Source of the DNA: CAVPCZ01 sp963779225
Lineage (GTDB): Bacteria; Bacteroidota; Ignavibacteria; UBA10030; UBA6906
NCBI GenBank assembly: GCA_963779225.1
Contig: CAVZWW010000002.1
Coordinates: forward strand, 372,001 to 436,000
DNA length: 64,000 bases
Direction: 5' to 3'
The notes beneath the pieces are model-generated. The model did no database searches and was not told the DNA's origin. It worked only from the letters and a program-made list of their open reading frames with translations. Made by a program: the position numbers and the translations under genes. Each line of letters begins with the position of its first letter. The first letter of the stretch is position 1. Positions 39,446-49,272 of the stretch are shown in pieces.

Positions 39446-39844
39446 TCATTTTATGGTTACATTAATTGTCGTCGTGCCAGACTGTATCTCAAATGATCCT
39501 ACTTCTTCAAAATTTGGGTGAGAATTACAATATGATAAAAGACTAACTTTATAAAAATATCTTCCAAAATTCATAAGTGAGACCAATGTTTCGTTAGCAG
39601 GGTCTGCATTTGTAATGAATGAAATACTTGCATTGGTTTTGCCAGGTACCAGGTCAGCTTCTTTAGCTGCTACGCTAATTGTAATCTTACCCCAGTTGAG
39701 AGAATTTTCACATGTTTTAGGGTAAGAAACGGTTATTGTTACCATTGACCGGTATTTATTTATACTTGCCGGACCAGCTGGCGCATCGTCCTTATAACAT
39801 GAAATTAAAGAAACCAAAATCACAAACCCTAAGATGTTTTTCAT
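39446..39844 (-). CDS. Lipoprotein of unknown function
   Basis: A 132-residue lipoprotein (lipobox SLISC, Cys16) followed by a beta-rich domain (MVTITVSYPKTCENSLNWGK, ending TTTINVTIK). No family recognised. It is followed on the same strand by another lipoprotein about 145 bp upstream. Surface location is inferred. Confidence 0.65.
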   Translation of the reverse strand: MKNILGFVILVSLISCYKDDAPAGPASINKYRSMVTITVSYPKTCENSLNWGKITISVAAKEADLVPGKTNASISFITNADPANETLVSLMNFGRYFYKVSLLSYCNSHPNFEEVGSFEIQSGTTTINVTIK

Positions 39845-39989
39845 AGTTGCAGATTTTAGTTTATAATTAATAGCAGATTGATGATAAGCATATCAAATTT
39901 TCAACCAGTACATGCCAAAGTCAATTATTTTTCCCCTATTGAATTATTCGGTTCGGGGTTCACTTTTATCGCATTCAATCTGATTTCTG

Positions 39990-40250
39990 TCATTGTCTCT
40001 TTGTGCATTCCAGTTTATAGGCAGTATAGTTGCCTCCTTTGGTTTCAAATTCACGGATTATCCGGGTAATCTCCTCCTCTGTCATATCACAGTACTCCTG
40101 TTTCGTTGTTGAACTAATCTTCCAATCAGGGGCAAATTGATTCCGGGTATAATAGGTTAGTATGCAATCCCAACAAAATTTAGGCTCTTCCTTCTCACCT
40201 TTATCACATGAAGAAAGAAGTAAGAACAAAATAAATATTAGCCTTTTCAT
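39990..40250 (-). CDS. Small lipoprotein with CxxC
   Basis: From the ATG at 40250 the product is 86 residues with lipobox LLLSSC and a CWDC motif (KFCWDCILTYYTRNQF), plus two more cysteines. Family unknown. The longer reading (to 40301) puts extra residues before the signal peptide and is unlikely. Confidence 0.62.
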   Translation of the reverse strand: MKRLIFILFLLLSSCDKGEKEEPKFCWDCILTYYTRNQFAPDWKISSTTKQEYCDMTEEEITRIIREFETKGGNYTAYKLECTKRQ

Positions 40251-40486
40251 TATAAATGTATCAGCAAGAACAAAATTAAACAACGGATTTGCACAAGTCA
40301 ATTTTATTTTATGGTGATATTAAAGGTTACTAATCGGGGCTTCAATATAATACATGCAACGAGAGAATAGAGCCCTGGGCAAATCGGGGGGTCAGTTAAA
40401 TTTATTTGACTTTGGTTTCCTGTTGCTTTAATTTTGATAGAATAATTAACTTACAATTATTTGTGTTTCGGGAGTACATCGTATCA

Positions 40487-41014
40487 ATGAAAAACAGTTT
40501 AGCCAGACAACTTTTCTTTTTTTTCATCCTGTTACTTTTTACAAGTCCGCTATTTTCACAGGGAAAATTCGAAGTATCAGGGGGTCTTGCTTTTCCTGAA
40601 TATCTCAATATTAAATTAAGATATGGCGGCAGGTTTCAGGTCGGAGCAGGATTTGGTATGTATTCGAATCAGGATCTTAACAAAAAGTTTTATTCTGTCG
40701 ATTGTTACTATCATTTTGCAAAATCGAAAACATCGGATCTGTACTCGTGGTATTTAAATAGTGGCCTTACATATGAGCCGACAAATTATACATTTGATTC
40801 TGAAGAAAAATCGTTGTTCTATTTTTTTCGATCAGGGAGATCATTTAATTTCTCAAAACATATGGGAATTAAGCTTGATATTGGGTTTACTTTTGGGAAT
40901 GAATGGAGCATAGTATATGGAAGGGGACCGGCCATGTACGGAAGGGTACTGAGTGACACAAAGGAATTTCGTTTTTATCCAGCAGGCAGCTTTAGTTATT
41001 TCTTCAGATTTTAG
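40487..41014 (+). CDS. Outer-membrane beta-barrel-like protein
   Basis: A 175-residue exported protein from the ATG at 40487: signal peptide (LARQLFFFFILLLFTSPLFSQ) and alternating hydrophobic beta strands ending in Phe (FSYFFRF), a pattern of small outer-membrane barrels. Tyr- and Phe-rich strands such as FYSVDCYYHF support this. Family not identified. Frame intact. Confidence 0.62.
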   Translation: MKNSLARQLFFFFILLLFTSPLFSQGKFEVSGGLAFPEYLNIKLRYGGRFQVGAGFGMYSNQDLNKKFYSVDCYYHFAKSKTSDLYSWYLNSGLTYEPTNYTFDSEEKSLFYFFRSGRSFNFSKHMGIKLDIGFTFGNEWSIVYGRGPAMYGRVLSDTKEFRFYPAGSFSYFFRF

Positions 41015-41081
41015 TTGACTATTCAATATTGCAGAGTTTTGCATAATCATTACATTTAGCTCTCTCTTAATACACTTATAA

Positions 41082-42094
41082 ATGAACCCCCACACAAATA
41101 AGTACATTAGCTGCAGAGGCAATTACCGTACCCTGAAAACCCTGGTCGTTTTAAGCTTTTTTGTAATGACACTTACATTAGCAAATTGTAAATCAGATGA
41201 GCTTCAATCTTCCGGAATTATCAGTACACTCAGGGTGTCAACAGATAACCCCCGGTATTTTTCTGACAGTAACGGAAATATTGTCTATTTAACAGGAGCG
41301 CATACCTGGTCAAATCTTATGGATGCCGACACAAGTTTTCCGCCTGAACCTTTCGACTTCAACAAATATCTGGACTGGCTGCAGGATCATAATCACAATT
41401 TTATCCGCATGTGGACCTGGGAAATGCTCACCTGGAGCTCAAAATCCTACCGGCCGTTAAATCATCTGAATCTTTACCCTCATCCCTATCCGCGAACCGG
41501 TCCTGGTTTGGCAACAGACGGAAGACCTAAACTTGACCTTACACAGTTTGATCAGGAGTATTTTACCAGGCTCAGTGAAAGAATAGAAAATGCAGGTAAG
41601 CGCGGCATTTATGTATCTGTAATGCTCTTTGAAGGCTGGTCAATGCAGTTTGCAACCGACGCATGGAAGAACCACTTTTTTAATCCTGAAAATAATATTA
41701 ACGGGGTAAACGGCGATATCAATAATGATGGAAGCGGTCTGGAAATATATACCCTTGCTGATTCAATGATTACTGATTTGCAGGAGAAATATGTGAAACA
41801 TGTTATTGATGCATGGATCTGAAAAGAGCAATACCCCGTAATGAGCTTTCCACAACTGCGTATTGCCTGGCCGATCCCGGTATGGAATATATAATTTACC
41901 AGGAAATGGCTGATTCATCTTTCGATGCAACCCTGGTACAGGGCAAATATGAGTACGAGTGGTTTTGTCCTACCAGTGGCATTGTTAAAGAGACAGGAAC
42001 AATTAAAGTACCTGATGGTGAAACTACTTTCAGGGCTCCGTTCAATGGAGATGCTGTACTATATTTAAGGAACATCAGGAAGAAAAGTAAGTAA
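41082..42094 (+). pseudogene. DUF4038-type glycosidase with internal deletion
   Basis: The first part (246 residues, lipoprotein-like signal LANC) is the N-terminal half of a TIM-barrel glycosidase: YLTGAHTWSNLMDADTSFPP, FIRMWTWEMLTWSSK and ISVMLFEGWSM-like motifs. The second part (from 41813) is the C-terminal collagen-binding-type beta domain (STTAYCLADPGMEYIIYQ). In related proteins about 180 residues lie between them (the second half of the barrel), so roughly 550 bp are missing at 41,810-41,815 as well as the frame. This is a real deletion or an assembly gap; the enzyme cannot be active as written. Confidence 0.65.
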
Positions 42095-42219
42095 AGCCTG
42101 TAAACAAGGTTTGCTTCTTTCATTCAAATGTCATCAGTAGTCATTCATAGTCATTCAGTTGTCAATCAGATTAACCATATCTGGTATGGGTTTCCGACTT
42201 TTGCTCTTAGCAACAGGAT

Positions 42220-42236
42220 GTATCCTTCAAGGATAC
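42220..42236. promoter_or_regulatory. Palindrome upstream of the AAA ATPase gene
   Basis: Arms GTATCCTT and AAGGATAC around one C, 116 bp before the ATG. It could be an operator or a hairpin. Nothing else is evident in 42,095-42,351. Confidence 0.35.
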
Positions 42237-42351
42237 TTGTTAAATAAGACTGATTCTAAGCAAAAATGCTCTTAAAAAAGCGATTGTACTTAAATAAGCA
42301 TTATAATATGAGTTTATATATGTATATTTACATCTTTAAACTTAAGTCAAT

Positions 42352-43782
42352 ATGCTTAATAAGGTAACAAAGGATCAGATTATCGATAGGATCAAATTTG
42401 AAAATCCTTGGTGGATTACAGGCCGGATTGAGGAAGATTATAATGAAATGCCCCGGAGATTGTATTTTGACTTGTTCACCCCATTAGCCTATGAAAAAGA
42501 TATCCGGAGAGCTCTTGTTTTAATGGGACCAAGACGTGTCGGCAAGACGGTTATGCTGCATCATCTGGTACAGGACCTGCTTGAAAATGGTATCAATCCG
42601 CAAAAAATTGCTTTCATAACAATTGAGAATCCAATTTATAATAACAGCTCCCTTGAAGATTTATTTGCATATTCAAAACAAGCTACCGGTAACAATGATT
42701 CCAGGGGATGGTATGTAATTTTTGATGAGGTTCAATATTTAAAAGAATGGGAAGTCCACCTGAAGTCTCTGGTTGATAGTTACAGAGACACCAAGTTTAT
42801 TGTCTCAGGATCTGCAGCAGCAGCATTAAAGTATAAAAGTAATGAAAGCGGAGCAGGAAGATTCACTGATTTTATGCTTCCGCCTTTAACCTTTAATGAA
42901 TATATTAAACTTAAGGACCTGGAGAGAATTATAATTCCTTCGCAAATAAATTGGGAAGGTAATATACAGGCATTTTATACATCCACTCATATCGAGGAAC
43001 TTAATAAACACTTCCTTGACTATATAAACTTCGGTGGATATCCTGAAGTTATCTTTTCTGAAAAAATACAGCAAAACCCAGGGAGATATATCAGGCAGGA
43101 TATCGTGGATAAAGTTCTATTAAGAGATCTGCCGAGCCTTTATGGCATTAGAGATGTGCAGGAGCTAAATTCATTTTTTACAACAATTACTTATAACACC
43201 GGGAATGAATTCTCATTCGAAACATTAAATATCCAGTCGGGAGTACCAAAGGTCCTGATAAAAAAATATATTGAATATCTTGAAGCTGCATTTCTCGTTA
43301 AACAGGTTAAAAGGATAGATCAATCCGGCAAAAGATTTAAACGGGAGAATTTCTTTAAACTGTACCTGAATAATCCATCCCTGAGAAGCGCTCTGTTCTC
43401 TCCGTTAAGTTCAAATGATAACTTGCTTGGAAACATGGTTGAGACTGCAATATATTCTCAGTGGATGCACCGTGAGTGGTTTACTCCATGGTATGCGAGA
43501 TGGCAAAATGGGGAGGTTGATATGGTCGGGTTAAGCGACCTGAGTCTTAAACCACTTTGGGCATTGGAAATAAAATGGTCCAACAGATACTACGAGAAAC
43601 CATCTGAGCTTAAGAGCCTGATTAGCTTTTGTAAAAAGTGTAATTTAAAAACTGCCCTGGTTACCTCCATCGACAAAGAAGGGGTAATAGAATATAACGG
43701 GATTAAGTTGCATTTTGTACCTGCTTCTGCATATGCATACACAATCGGGAAAAATACTCTCCAAAGGAAAATGTTGAAATAA
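42352..43782 (+). CDS. AAA_14/DUF4143 ATPase
   Basis: A 476-residue protein of the archaeal-type ATPase family. Walker A is GPRRVGKTVMLHHL (about residue 59), Walker B is YVIFDEVQYLKEW, sensor region is FIVSGSAAAALKYKS, and the C-terminal DUF4143 domain has a nuclease-like fold (ALEIKWSNRYY). Members are common in Bacteroidetes and often multicopy; their function is not settled. It is flanked by unrelated genes. The frame is intact. Confidence 0.85.
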   Translation: MLNKVTKDQIIDRIKFENPWWITGRIEEDYNEMPRRLYFDLFTPLAYEKDIRRALVLMGPRRVGKTVMLHHLVQDLLENGINPQKIAFITIENPIYNNSSLEDLFAYSKQATGNNDSRGWYVIFDEVQYLKEWEVHLKSLVDSYRDTKFIVSGSAAAALKYKSNESGAGRFTDFMLPPLTFNEYIKLKDLERIIIPSQINWEGNIQAFYTSTHIEELNKHFLDYINFGGYPEVIFSEKIQQNPGRYIRQDIVDKVLLRDLPSLYGIRDVQELNSFFTTITYNTGNEFSFETLNIQSGVPKVLIKKYIEYLEAAFLVKQVKRIDQSGKRFKRENFFKLYLNNPSLRSALFSPLSSNDNLLGNMVETAIYSQWMHREWFTPWYARWQNGEVDMVGLSDLSLKPLWALEIKWSNRYYEKPSELKSLISFCKKCNLKTALVTSIDKEGVIEYNGIKLHFVPASAYAYTIGKNTLQRKMLK

Positions 43783-43834
43783 TCCTGGTAGCTAATACGT
43801 ACAACCGGGCCTTTTAATAATTAACTGATTGATA

Positions 43835-44537
43835 ATGAAAAACCTGATTTTAGCAATCCTGATGATGGCAACCATGTTTGCCTGTGTAACTCCCGAGCCG
43901 CCCAAACCCGTCTCGTTGTTTAACGGAGTCGATTTATCCGGCTGGCATGTTGATGTTCCGGCCATGGATCAGAATCCTGATACGGTGAACCCGTTTATTG
44001 TGCGCGACTCGATGCTGGTAAGCCTCGGTACTCCCGGCGGCCACCTGATTACCGATTCGGTTTACAGCAATTACCGTATTAACGGCCGAATACCGGTTTG
44101 CCGGAACTCCCGGGAACTGTGGGGTTCTGGTTCATGCTTCAACACCACGGGCCCTGTATGGCATGTTCCCAAAATCGCTTGAAGTGCAGATGATGCACGA
44201 AAACGCCGGTGACTTCTGGTGCATTGTTGAAGACATTGTGGTTCCCGATATGGAAGTCCGCCGCGGACCAAAAGAGGAGTGGGGTATTACCGAAGGCATG
44301 CTCCGCCGTATACCCAACCTGACAGACGGCTCAGAAAATCCGGTCGGAGAATGGAATAATATGGTGGTTGAATGTGTGGCCGACACAATTAAAGTCTGGG
44401 TGAATGATGTTTTTGTAAATTATGGAACCAACTGCACAACTACCCGCGGCCAGATTGCCGTGCAGGCCGAAGGTTCAGAAGTGGAATTCAGAAAACTTGA
44501 ACTGATGGCAATTGAAAAGACAACACAGGTGAAATAA
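43835..44537 (+). CDS. DUF1080 (3-keto-disaccharide hydrolase-like) lipoprotein (one frame break)
   Basis: About 233 residues, lipoprotein (lipobox MFAC). The DUF1080 beta-sandwich begins at SLFNGVDLSGWHVD and continues after a frame change near 44,090 as AEYRFAGTPGNCGVLVHAST, LEVQMMHENAGDFW and GEWNNMVVECVADTIKVWVN. These exported proteins belong with the LamG-like fold and have been linked to 3-keto sugar hydrolysis. The break is a single-base slip, probably an error. The start at 43835 precedes the signal peptide directly. Confidence 0.83.
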
Positions 44538-44572
44538 CTTGCATTCAACTCTTTCATAACTTTACTTTCCAG

Positions 44573-45057
44573 ATGCTGGTAAAAATGAAAAGAATGACTT
44601 TTTTTTCAAGGTTGCTTATTACGTCAGCTTTAATGATTTTTTTAACAGGATGCAGGAGGAAGCCTGTATTGAACAGTATACAGGTAGTTTTCAGGTTCAG
44701 TGTTAATTACAACAGGTATGATTATACTTATCTTAGGACTCTGGAAGATACATCAACAACATTCGATGGTATGGTCATATATATGCTTACCGGAAAGGTG
44801 ATTACCTGCGTGACGTGATCACACCTGCTTCATCTGATATCCATGCAGATCGCAGACTGACAATTGAATTTGATTCCGGCAGGATAATAACACCAGTGAT
44901 TACAGATGGAGTTTATCTGTCATCAGCTGTGGATCAGAGCAAATTCTCCTTAGGCGGTCTTTTCCATGATCCTGATAATGTTTATATTGAAATTTTGATT
45001 GAGGCAGGCCATGCCTATACAGTCAGGTATAACATTACAGGAAAAAGGTTAGAATGA
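44573..45057 (+). CDS. Lipoprotein of unknown function (one frame break)
   Basis: Lipoprotein signal (LLITSALMIFLTGC) followed by about 140 residues. The second half, read in another frame after about 44,795 (GDYLRDVITPASSDIHADRR, LTIEFDSGRIITPV), continues smoothly to YTVRYNITGKRLE. It may be a small beta-sandwich. Either ATG, 44573 or 44585, could start it. Family not recognised. Confidence 0.55.
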
Positions 45058-45205
45058 TGAGAGTTGGAATACCTGGGAGGCAATGACCAACCAATACTGA
45101 AGTTAATTGATCGTCCCTGGTCAGGAATAAGCGATTGTTATTCGGCCAGCTCTTGTAAGAGTGTTCGGGTTCAGCAGATATATTTTTAACGAGTTTAATT
45201 ATGTG

Positions 45206-45233
45206 TATATTTGCAATTCGCGAATCGCGAATT
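45206..45233 (+). promoter_or_regulatory. Promoter and palindromic operator of the HTH-nucleotidyltransferase operon
   Basis: -7 element TATATTTG (45206-45213) is followed immediately by a palindrome with arms AATTCGCG and CGCGAATT (45215-45222, 45226-45233) at the likely start of transcription, 8 bp before the ATG. This suggests self-repression by the HTH protein. Confidence 0.6.
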
Positions 45234-45240
45234 AATAATA

Positions 45241-45768
45241 ATGGTTATGAAGAAACATAATGGAATGCGTCCGCAAGACATTGTAGTGTTATTGAAAATA
45301 ATTTCAATGCAAAATCAGGAATGGCGTAATATTGATATTGCTAATGCTCTTAATTTAAGTCCTTCTGAAGTATCTGAAGCATTAAACAGATGTAAAATTG
45401 CCAAACTAATTGATGGTAAAAAGAAAAGTGTTAATCCTAATTCATTTAAAGAGTTTCTAATTTATGGATTAAAGTATGTATTCCCGGTTGAACCAGGTGC
45501 AATTGTCCGAGGAATACCAACAGCACATTCTGCACCTCCAATAAGTGAAAATATTTCTCAAGGTGGAGATATATATGTTTGGCCTTATGCAAAAGGAATT
45601 AAAAGAGGACAGGCAATAGAACCTCTATATAAGACCGTACCAGAGGTTGCTCAAAAGGACAAATCTTTATATGAATTACTTGCGATTACTGACACTCTGA
45701 GAGTTGGTCGGGCAAGGGAAATAAAAATTGCAATTGAAGAATTAGAAAAAAGAATGAAATATGCCTAG
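45241..45768 (+). CDS. Winged-HTH protein, probable antitoxin/regulator
   Basis: From the ATG at 45241 the product is 175 residues. The N-terminal half is a winged helix-turn-helix (DIANALNLSPSEVSEALNRC, then KIAKLIDGKKKSVNPNSF). The rest is a predicted helical/loop partner domain (DIYVWPYAKGIKRGQAIEPL). It overlaps the next gene by 8 bp, which encodes a nucleotidyltransferase, the usual pattern of AbiEii-type toxin-antitoxin pairs in which the HTH gene comes first. The palindrome at its promoter fits autoregulation. Confidence 0.7.
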   Translation: MVMKKHNGMRPQDIVVLLKIISMQNQEWRNIDIANALNLSPSEVSEALNRCKIAKLIDGKKKSVNPNSFKEFLIYGLKYVFPVEPGAIVRGIPTAHSAPPISENISQGGDIYVWPYAKGIKRGQAIEPLYKTVPEVAQKDKSLYELLAITDTLRVGRAREIKIAIEELEKRMKYA

Positions 45769-46455
45769 TGACAATATTGAAATGCTACAAACTGTGGCAA
45801 ATGGATTAGGAGATTTAAAAGATGATATTGTATTTGTTGGAGGAGCTGTTGCAGAATTATATGCAGATGATCCTGCTTCATCAGATATCAGGCCAACACA
45901 GGATGTTGATTGTATGATTGAATTAAGTTCATATAAAGAGCATACCGAACTTGAAGAAGACTTAAGAACCAAAGGATTTGCAAATGATACATCTCAGGGA
46001 GCACCAATTTGCAGATGGATATATCAGGATATTAAAGTTGATGTGATGCCTACAGATGAGAATGATACTTGGCTTTAACAATCAATGGTATCCTGGTGGT
46101 GTTGAGGAATAAAATTTCCAAAACTCTTCCTGATGGAACAGAAATATTTGTGTTTTCACCGGAGTACTATTTAGCTGCAAAATTTGAGGCACATAATGAC
46201 CGTGGAGGAAATGATTTGAGGCAAAGTCATGATTTTGAAGACATTATTTATATCCTTGATAATTGTACCGGCATATTAGAAGTGTATTAGAAATGCAGAT
46301 GAGATGTTAAAAACTATTTAAAGACTGAATGCGAAATTCTACTGAAAAATGATGGTCTATCAGAAGGAATTGAGAGTGCCTTACCTTATGGGTCAGATTC
46401 AGACAGAGTAGAAATGATTGTGACTTTGATTACGGAAATATCAGAATTAAACTAA
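45761..46455 (+). CDS. AbiEii/MNT-like nucleotidyltransferase (several frame breaks)
   Basis: The start (VFVGGAVAELYADDPASSDI, then RPTQDVDCMIE) has the nucleotidyltransferase G-G and D-V-D motifs that bind nucleotide and metal. The frame shifts near 46,057 and 46,105 (LGFNNQWYPGGVE, then ISKTLPDGTEIFVFSPEYYL, AAKFEAHNDRGGNDLRQSHD) and twice more near 46,285-46,315, ending at TAA 46453-46455 (SDRVEMIVTLITEISELN). The joined length, about 230 residues, fits AbiEii-like enzymes. With the HTH gene it resembles a type IV toxin-antitoxin system. It may be truly decayed or only badly sequenced. Confidence 0.65.
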
Positions 46456-46543
46456 AACTCAGATGATATATTAGTCAGGTGAAAAACCTGTGCCCATTTG
46501 AGAAATTCTGCATAAGTGTAAGAAACAGTTTTAATTAATTACG

Positions 46544-46551
46544 TAGATTTG
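46544..46551 (+). promoter_or_regulatory. Possible -7 element
   Basis: TAGATTTG fits TAnnTTTG, 46 bp before the ATG at 46597. No clear -33. Confidence 0.35.
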
Positions 46552-46596
46552 TTTTAAATGACAGGGCGGCATAATTCATTCTCAATCACTGAAACT

Positions 46597-47904
46597 ATGA
46601 AGTCGAACCCACTCTTTACCCGGCGTGAAATGCTCGGAATAACCGGTATGGCCGGTTTGGCAGCTTTGACCGACATCGCAGCCGGTGCTGTTCCGCAGAC
46701 TGCGGAAAAACGACCTCGTATCGCCTGTCTCGTCACCTTTTGGGGTGCTCCGGGATCACATGCGGACTGGATCATAACCAAGCTGATGGACGGTTATTGG
46801 TGGCAGGGCGCCCACACTCCTTCGCGGGTGGACGTTGTGTCCGTTTACATCCATCAGTTTGACACAAGCGAACTGGGTCAGAAAGTATGCAAATCGAAAA
46901 ACATTCCGATCTATAAGACAGTGGGAGAGGCTGTCACACTTGGGGGGAAGGAACTTGCGGTGGATGGTGTTGTCATTGTCGGAGAACACGGGAATTATCC
47001 AACCGATCTCAAGGGGCACTGGCTCCTGCCGCGCTGGTGGATGTACCAGCAGGTTATCAGCGTTTTCGAGCAGAGCAAGCGCTCGGTGCCGGTCTTTAAC
47101 GACAAGCACCTCTCCTACAATTGGGACGACGCCAAGTGGATGTTTGACAAATCCCGTGAGCTGGGCTTTCCTTTGAACGGGGGCTCCTCCATACCGTACT
47201 ACTTCCGCAAGCCCGAGACAGAACTCCCGGTATCGATACGCCAATAAAGAACTCGATAGTGGTTGGAGGCGCTTCAGATGAGGGAGCCATTTTTCATTGT
47301 GTCGATGTGCTCCAGTGCCTTTGTTGATCGCCGCAAGGGCGGTGAGACAGGCGTGAAGTCGGTACAGTCTATCCGGGGACCTGAAACATGGAAGTGGGTC
47401 GAACGCAATCCATGGGCGGGCAAACTGCTTGATTCAGTGGCGAAAAGTTTTGACCTGAAGCCGGGAATCTTTCAGGAGAACGCCCGGGCAAACGTCTGTA
47501 TCGTGGAGTATAATGATGGAACAAAAGCGGCTGTAATTTCGGGACGGGGTGTGGGCTGGACCTATGCCGGCGAAATTGAAGGGCAAAAAGAGCCGACGAT
47601 CATCTCCATGCTTGGCTGGCCCGGCCCTTACTCACAGTACCACGCCTCAAACGCCCAACCGCACTGGATTACCGAGATGATGGTGACCAGGAAGGAACCA
47701 TACAATGCGGAGCGACTGCTTCTGTCTACCGGTATTGTGAACCACTACATGGAATCAAACTGGGAGAACGGCCGTTACTCTCCCGTAGGCCGCCGTATCG
47801 AGACACCGTTCATGAACATGACCTACCGCTCGACACACGGACCGATGTTTGAAAAAGGTGAGCGTCCGCCTAATGTTCCATACATACGCGGTTTTGATAA
47901 ATAG
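46597..47904 (+). CDS. Tat-exported conserved protein of higher GC (two frame breaks)
   Basis: About 435 residues with a twin-arginine signal (LFTRREMLGITG). Conserved-looking stretches are GVVIVGEHGNYPTDLKGHWL, VSVYIHQFD, FNDKHLSYNWDDAKWM and, after breaks near 47,235 and 47,325, VVGGASDEGAIFHCVDVLQC and IVEYNDGTKAAVISGRGVGW. I cannot name the family; its pattern suggests an oxidoreductase-like exported protein seen in acidobacterial or planctomycete-type genomes. Base composition is clearly GC-richer than neighbours, which points to transfer. It lies 10 bp before the M19 peptidase gene, so both are one operon. Confidence 0.6.
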
Positions 47905-47914
47905 ACATAAAAAA

Positions 47915-49189
47915 ATGAAACGCCGAGACGTTATTAAGAGCCTGACACTCCTGCCTATAGCCGGAAGTGTTCTTCCAGTACAATCCCTGTTATCCGCTCC
48001 TGTTACCGGATACAATCTTCCTTTGACTCCTCAGAATAAGCCAATGCCTGATCTGCATCGCGATGCATTTGTGATGGACGGACATATCCATGTAATGACC
48101 CGCGAGCTGTTGATGAAAACCGATATCGGCCAGCGTTATCCGGATGGGACCGTTGATCTGCCAAGGGCTAAAGAAGGTGGCGTGGATGCGATGTTCTTCT
48201 CGGTTTATACTCCTGAACACTATTATCCCGGAAGGTTCGAGACAAAAAACACATTTCGTGTGGTTAACCTTGCACTTGGACCAGATCAAAAAGAATAATT
48301 CGATGATCGAGCTGGCGCTCACAGCCTCTGATATAGAACGCATCAATAAGAAAGGCAAAATGGCGGCTTTTCTTGATCTGGAAGGCGGTTATGACCTTAA
48401 CGGCGATATAAACCTGCTCCGTGCTCTTTATCGCTTAGGAGTAAGATCATTGCAGCTTCCCGCACATAATACTTCCACTGCTTTTATTGACGCCTGCAGT
48501 GATACTAGCTATTGGGGTGGCATTAACGATCTCGGAAAAAAGATCATCGCCGAAATGAATAGTCTTGGAATGGTCATTAACATTGCCCATGCATCTGATG
48601 ACGCCATCCTGCAAACCGTCGAGGCAAGTAAACATCCTGTAATCTACAGTCATGGAGGGTTTTACAACATCGTAAATCATCCCCGTTGTATTACCGACGA
48701 AGCGGCAAAAGCTGTCGCATCAAAAGGTGGTGTGATTGGCATTCAATTCGGAAGCCTCTTTAACAATCCAAAATACTAGGCATGGCAGAAATCACATGCT
48801 TCTGCTAAAGAGACAGTTACCAAATAGGGACCACACAGCGCTCCTATGAACCGCGATCTAACATGCAGACAATTGAAGACGTAGACAAGCAACTGGCGCT
48901 GGAGGTTCCGCTAAATTTCAGAGGAACCATCCCTGACGAGTACTGGATGCATGTAGATCAGCTGGCTAAAGTGATCGACTATGGCGTAAAATTAGTTGGC
49001 GAGGACCACATTGCTCTGGGTTCCGATTTTGATGGCGGTCCTGAACTGCCGCGCGAAATTAAAGATATCAGTGATTATCCGCAGATGACAATTGCGATGC
49101 AAAAGCTGGGTTACAGCGATCAGCGAATCAAAAAGATCCTTGGCTTAAACTGGCTCCGTGTGATTCGGCAGGTAACTGAGGGGAAATGA
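47915..49189 (+). CDS. Membrane dipeptidase-like M19 peptidase (frame breaks and stops)
   Basis: M19 enzymes are zinc peptidases cleaving dipeptides, including D-amino acids. The protein has an export leader (MKRRDVIKSLTLLPIAGS) and M19 motifs: the metal-binding VMDGHIHV (about residue 55), AAFLDLEGGYDL, INIAHASDDAI, PVIYSHGG and ALGSDFDGG. The frame changes near 48,285 and again at 48,780-48,860, where two stop codons (after NNPKY and after ETVTK) also occur. The joined length of about 420 residues is normal. Whether it is dead or mis-sequenced is undecided. It follows the Tat gene. Confidence 0.78.
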
Positions 49190-49272
49190 GGGGGGAATTT
49201 AGGTTCCCTGGCCACTATACGCCAGGAAAAATTGACCCTGGTAAACAGAATTGCAAGTATCCTTTTATCGAA

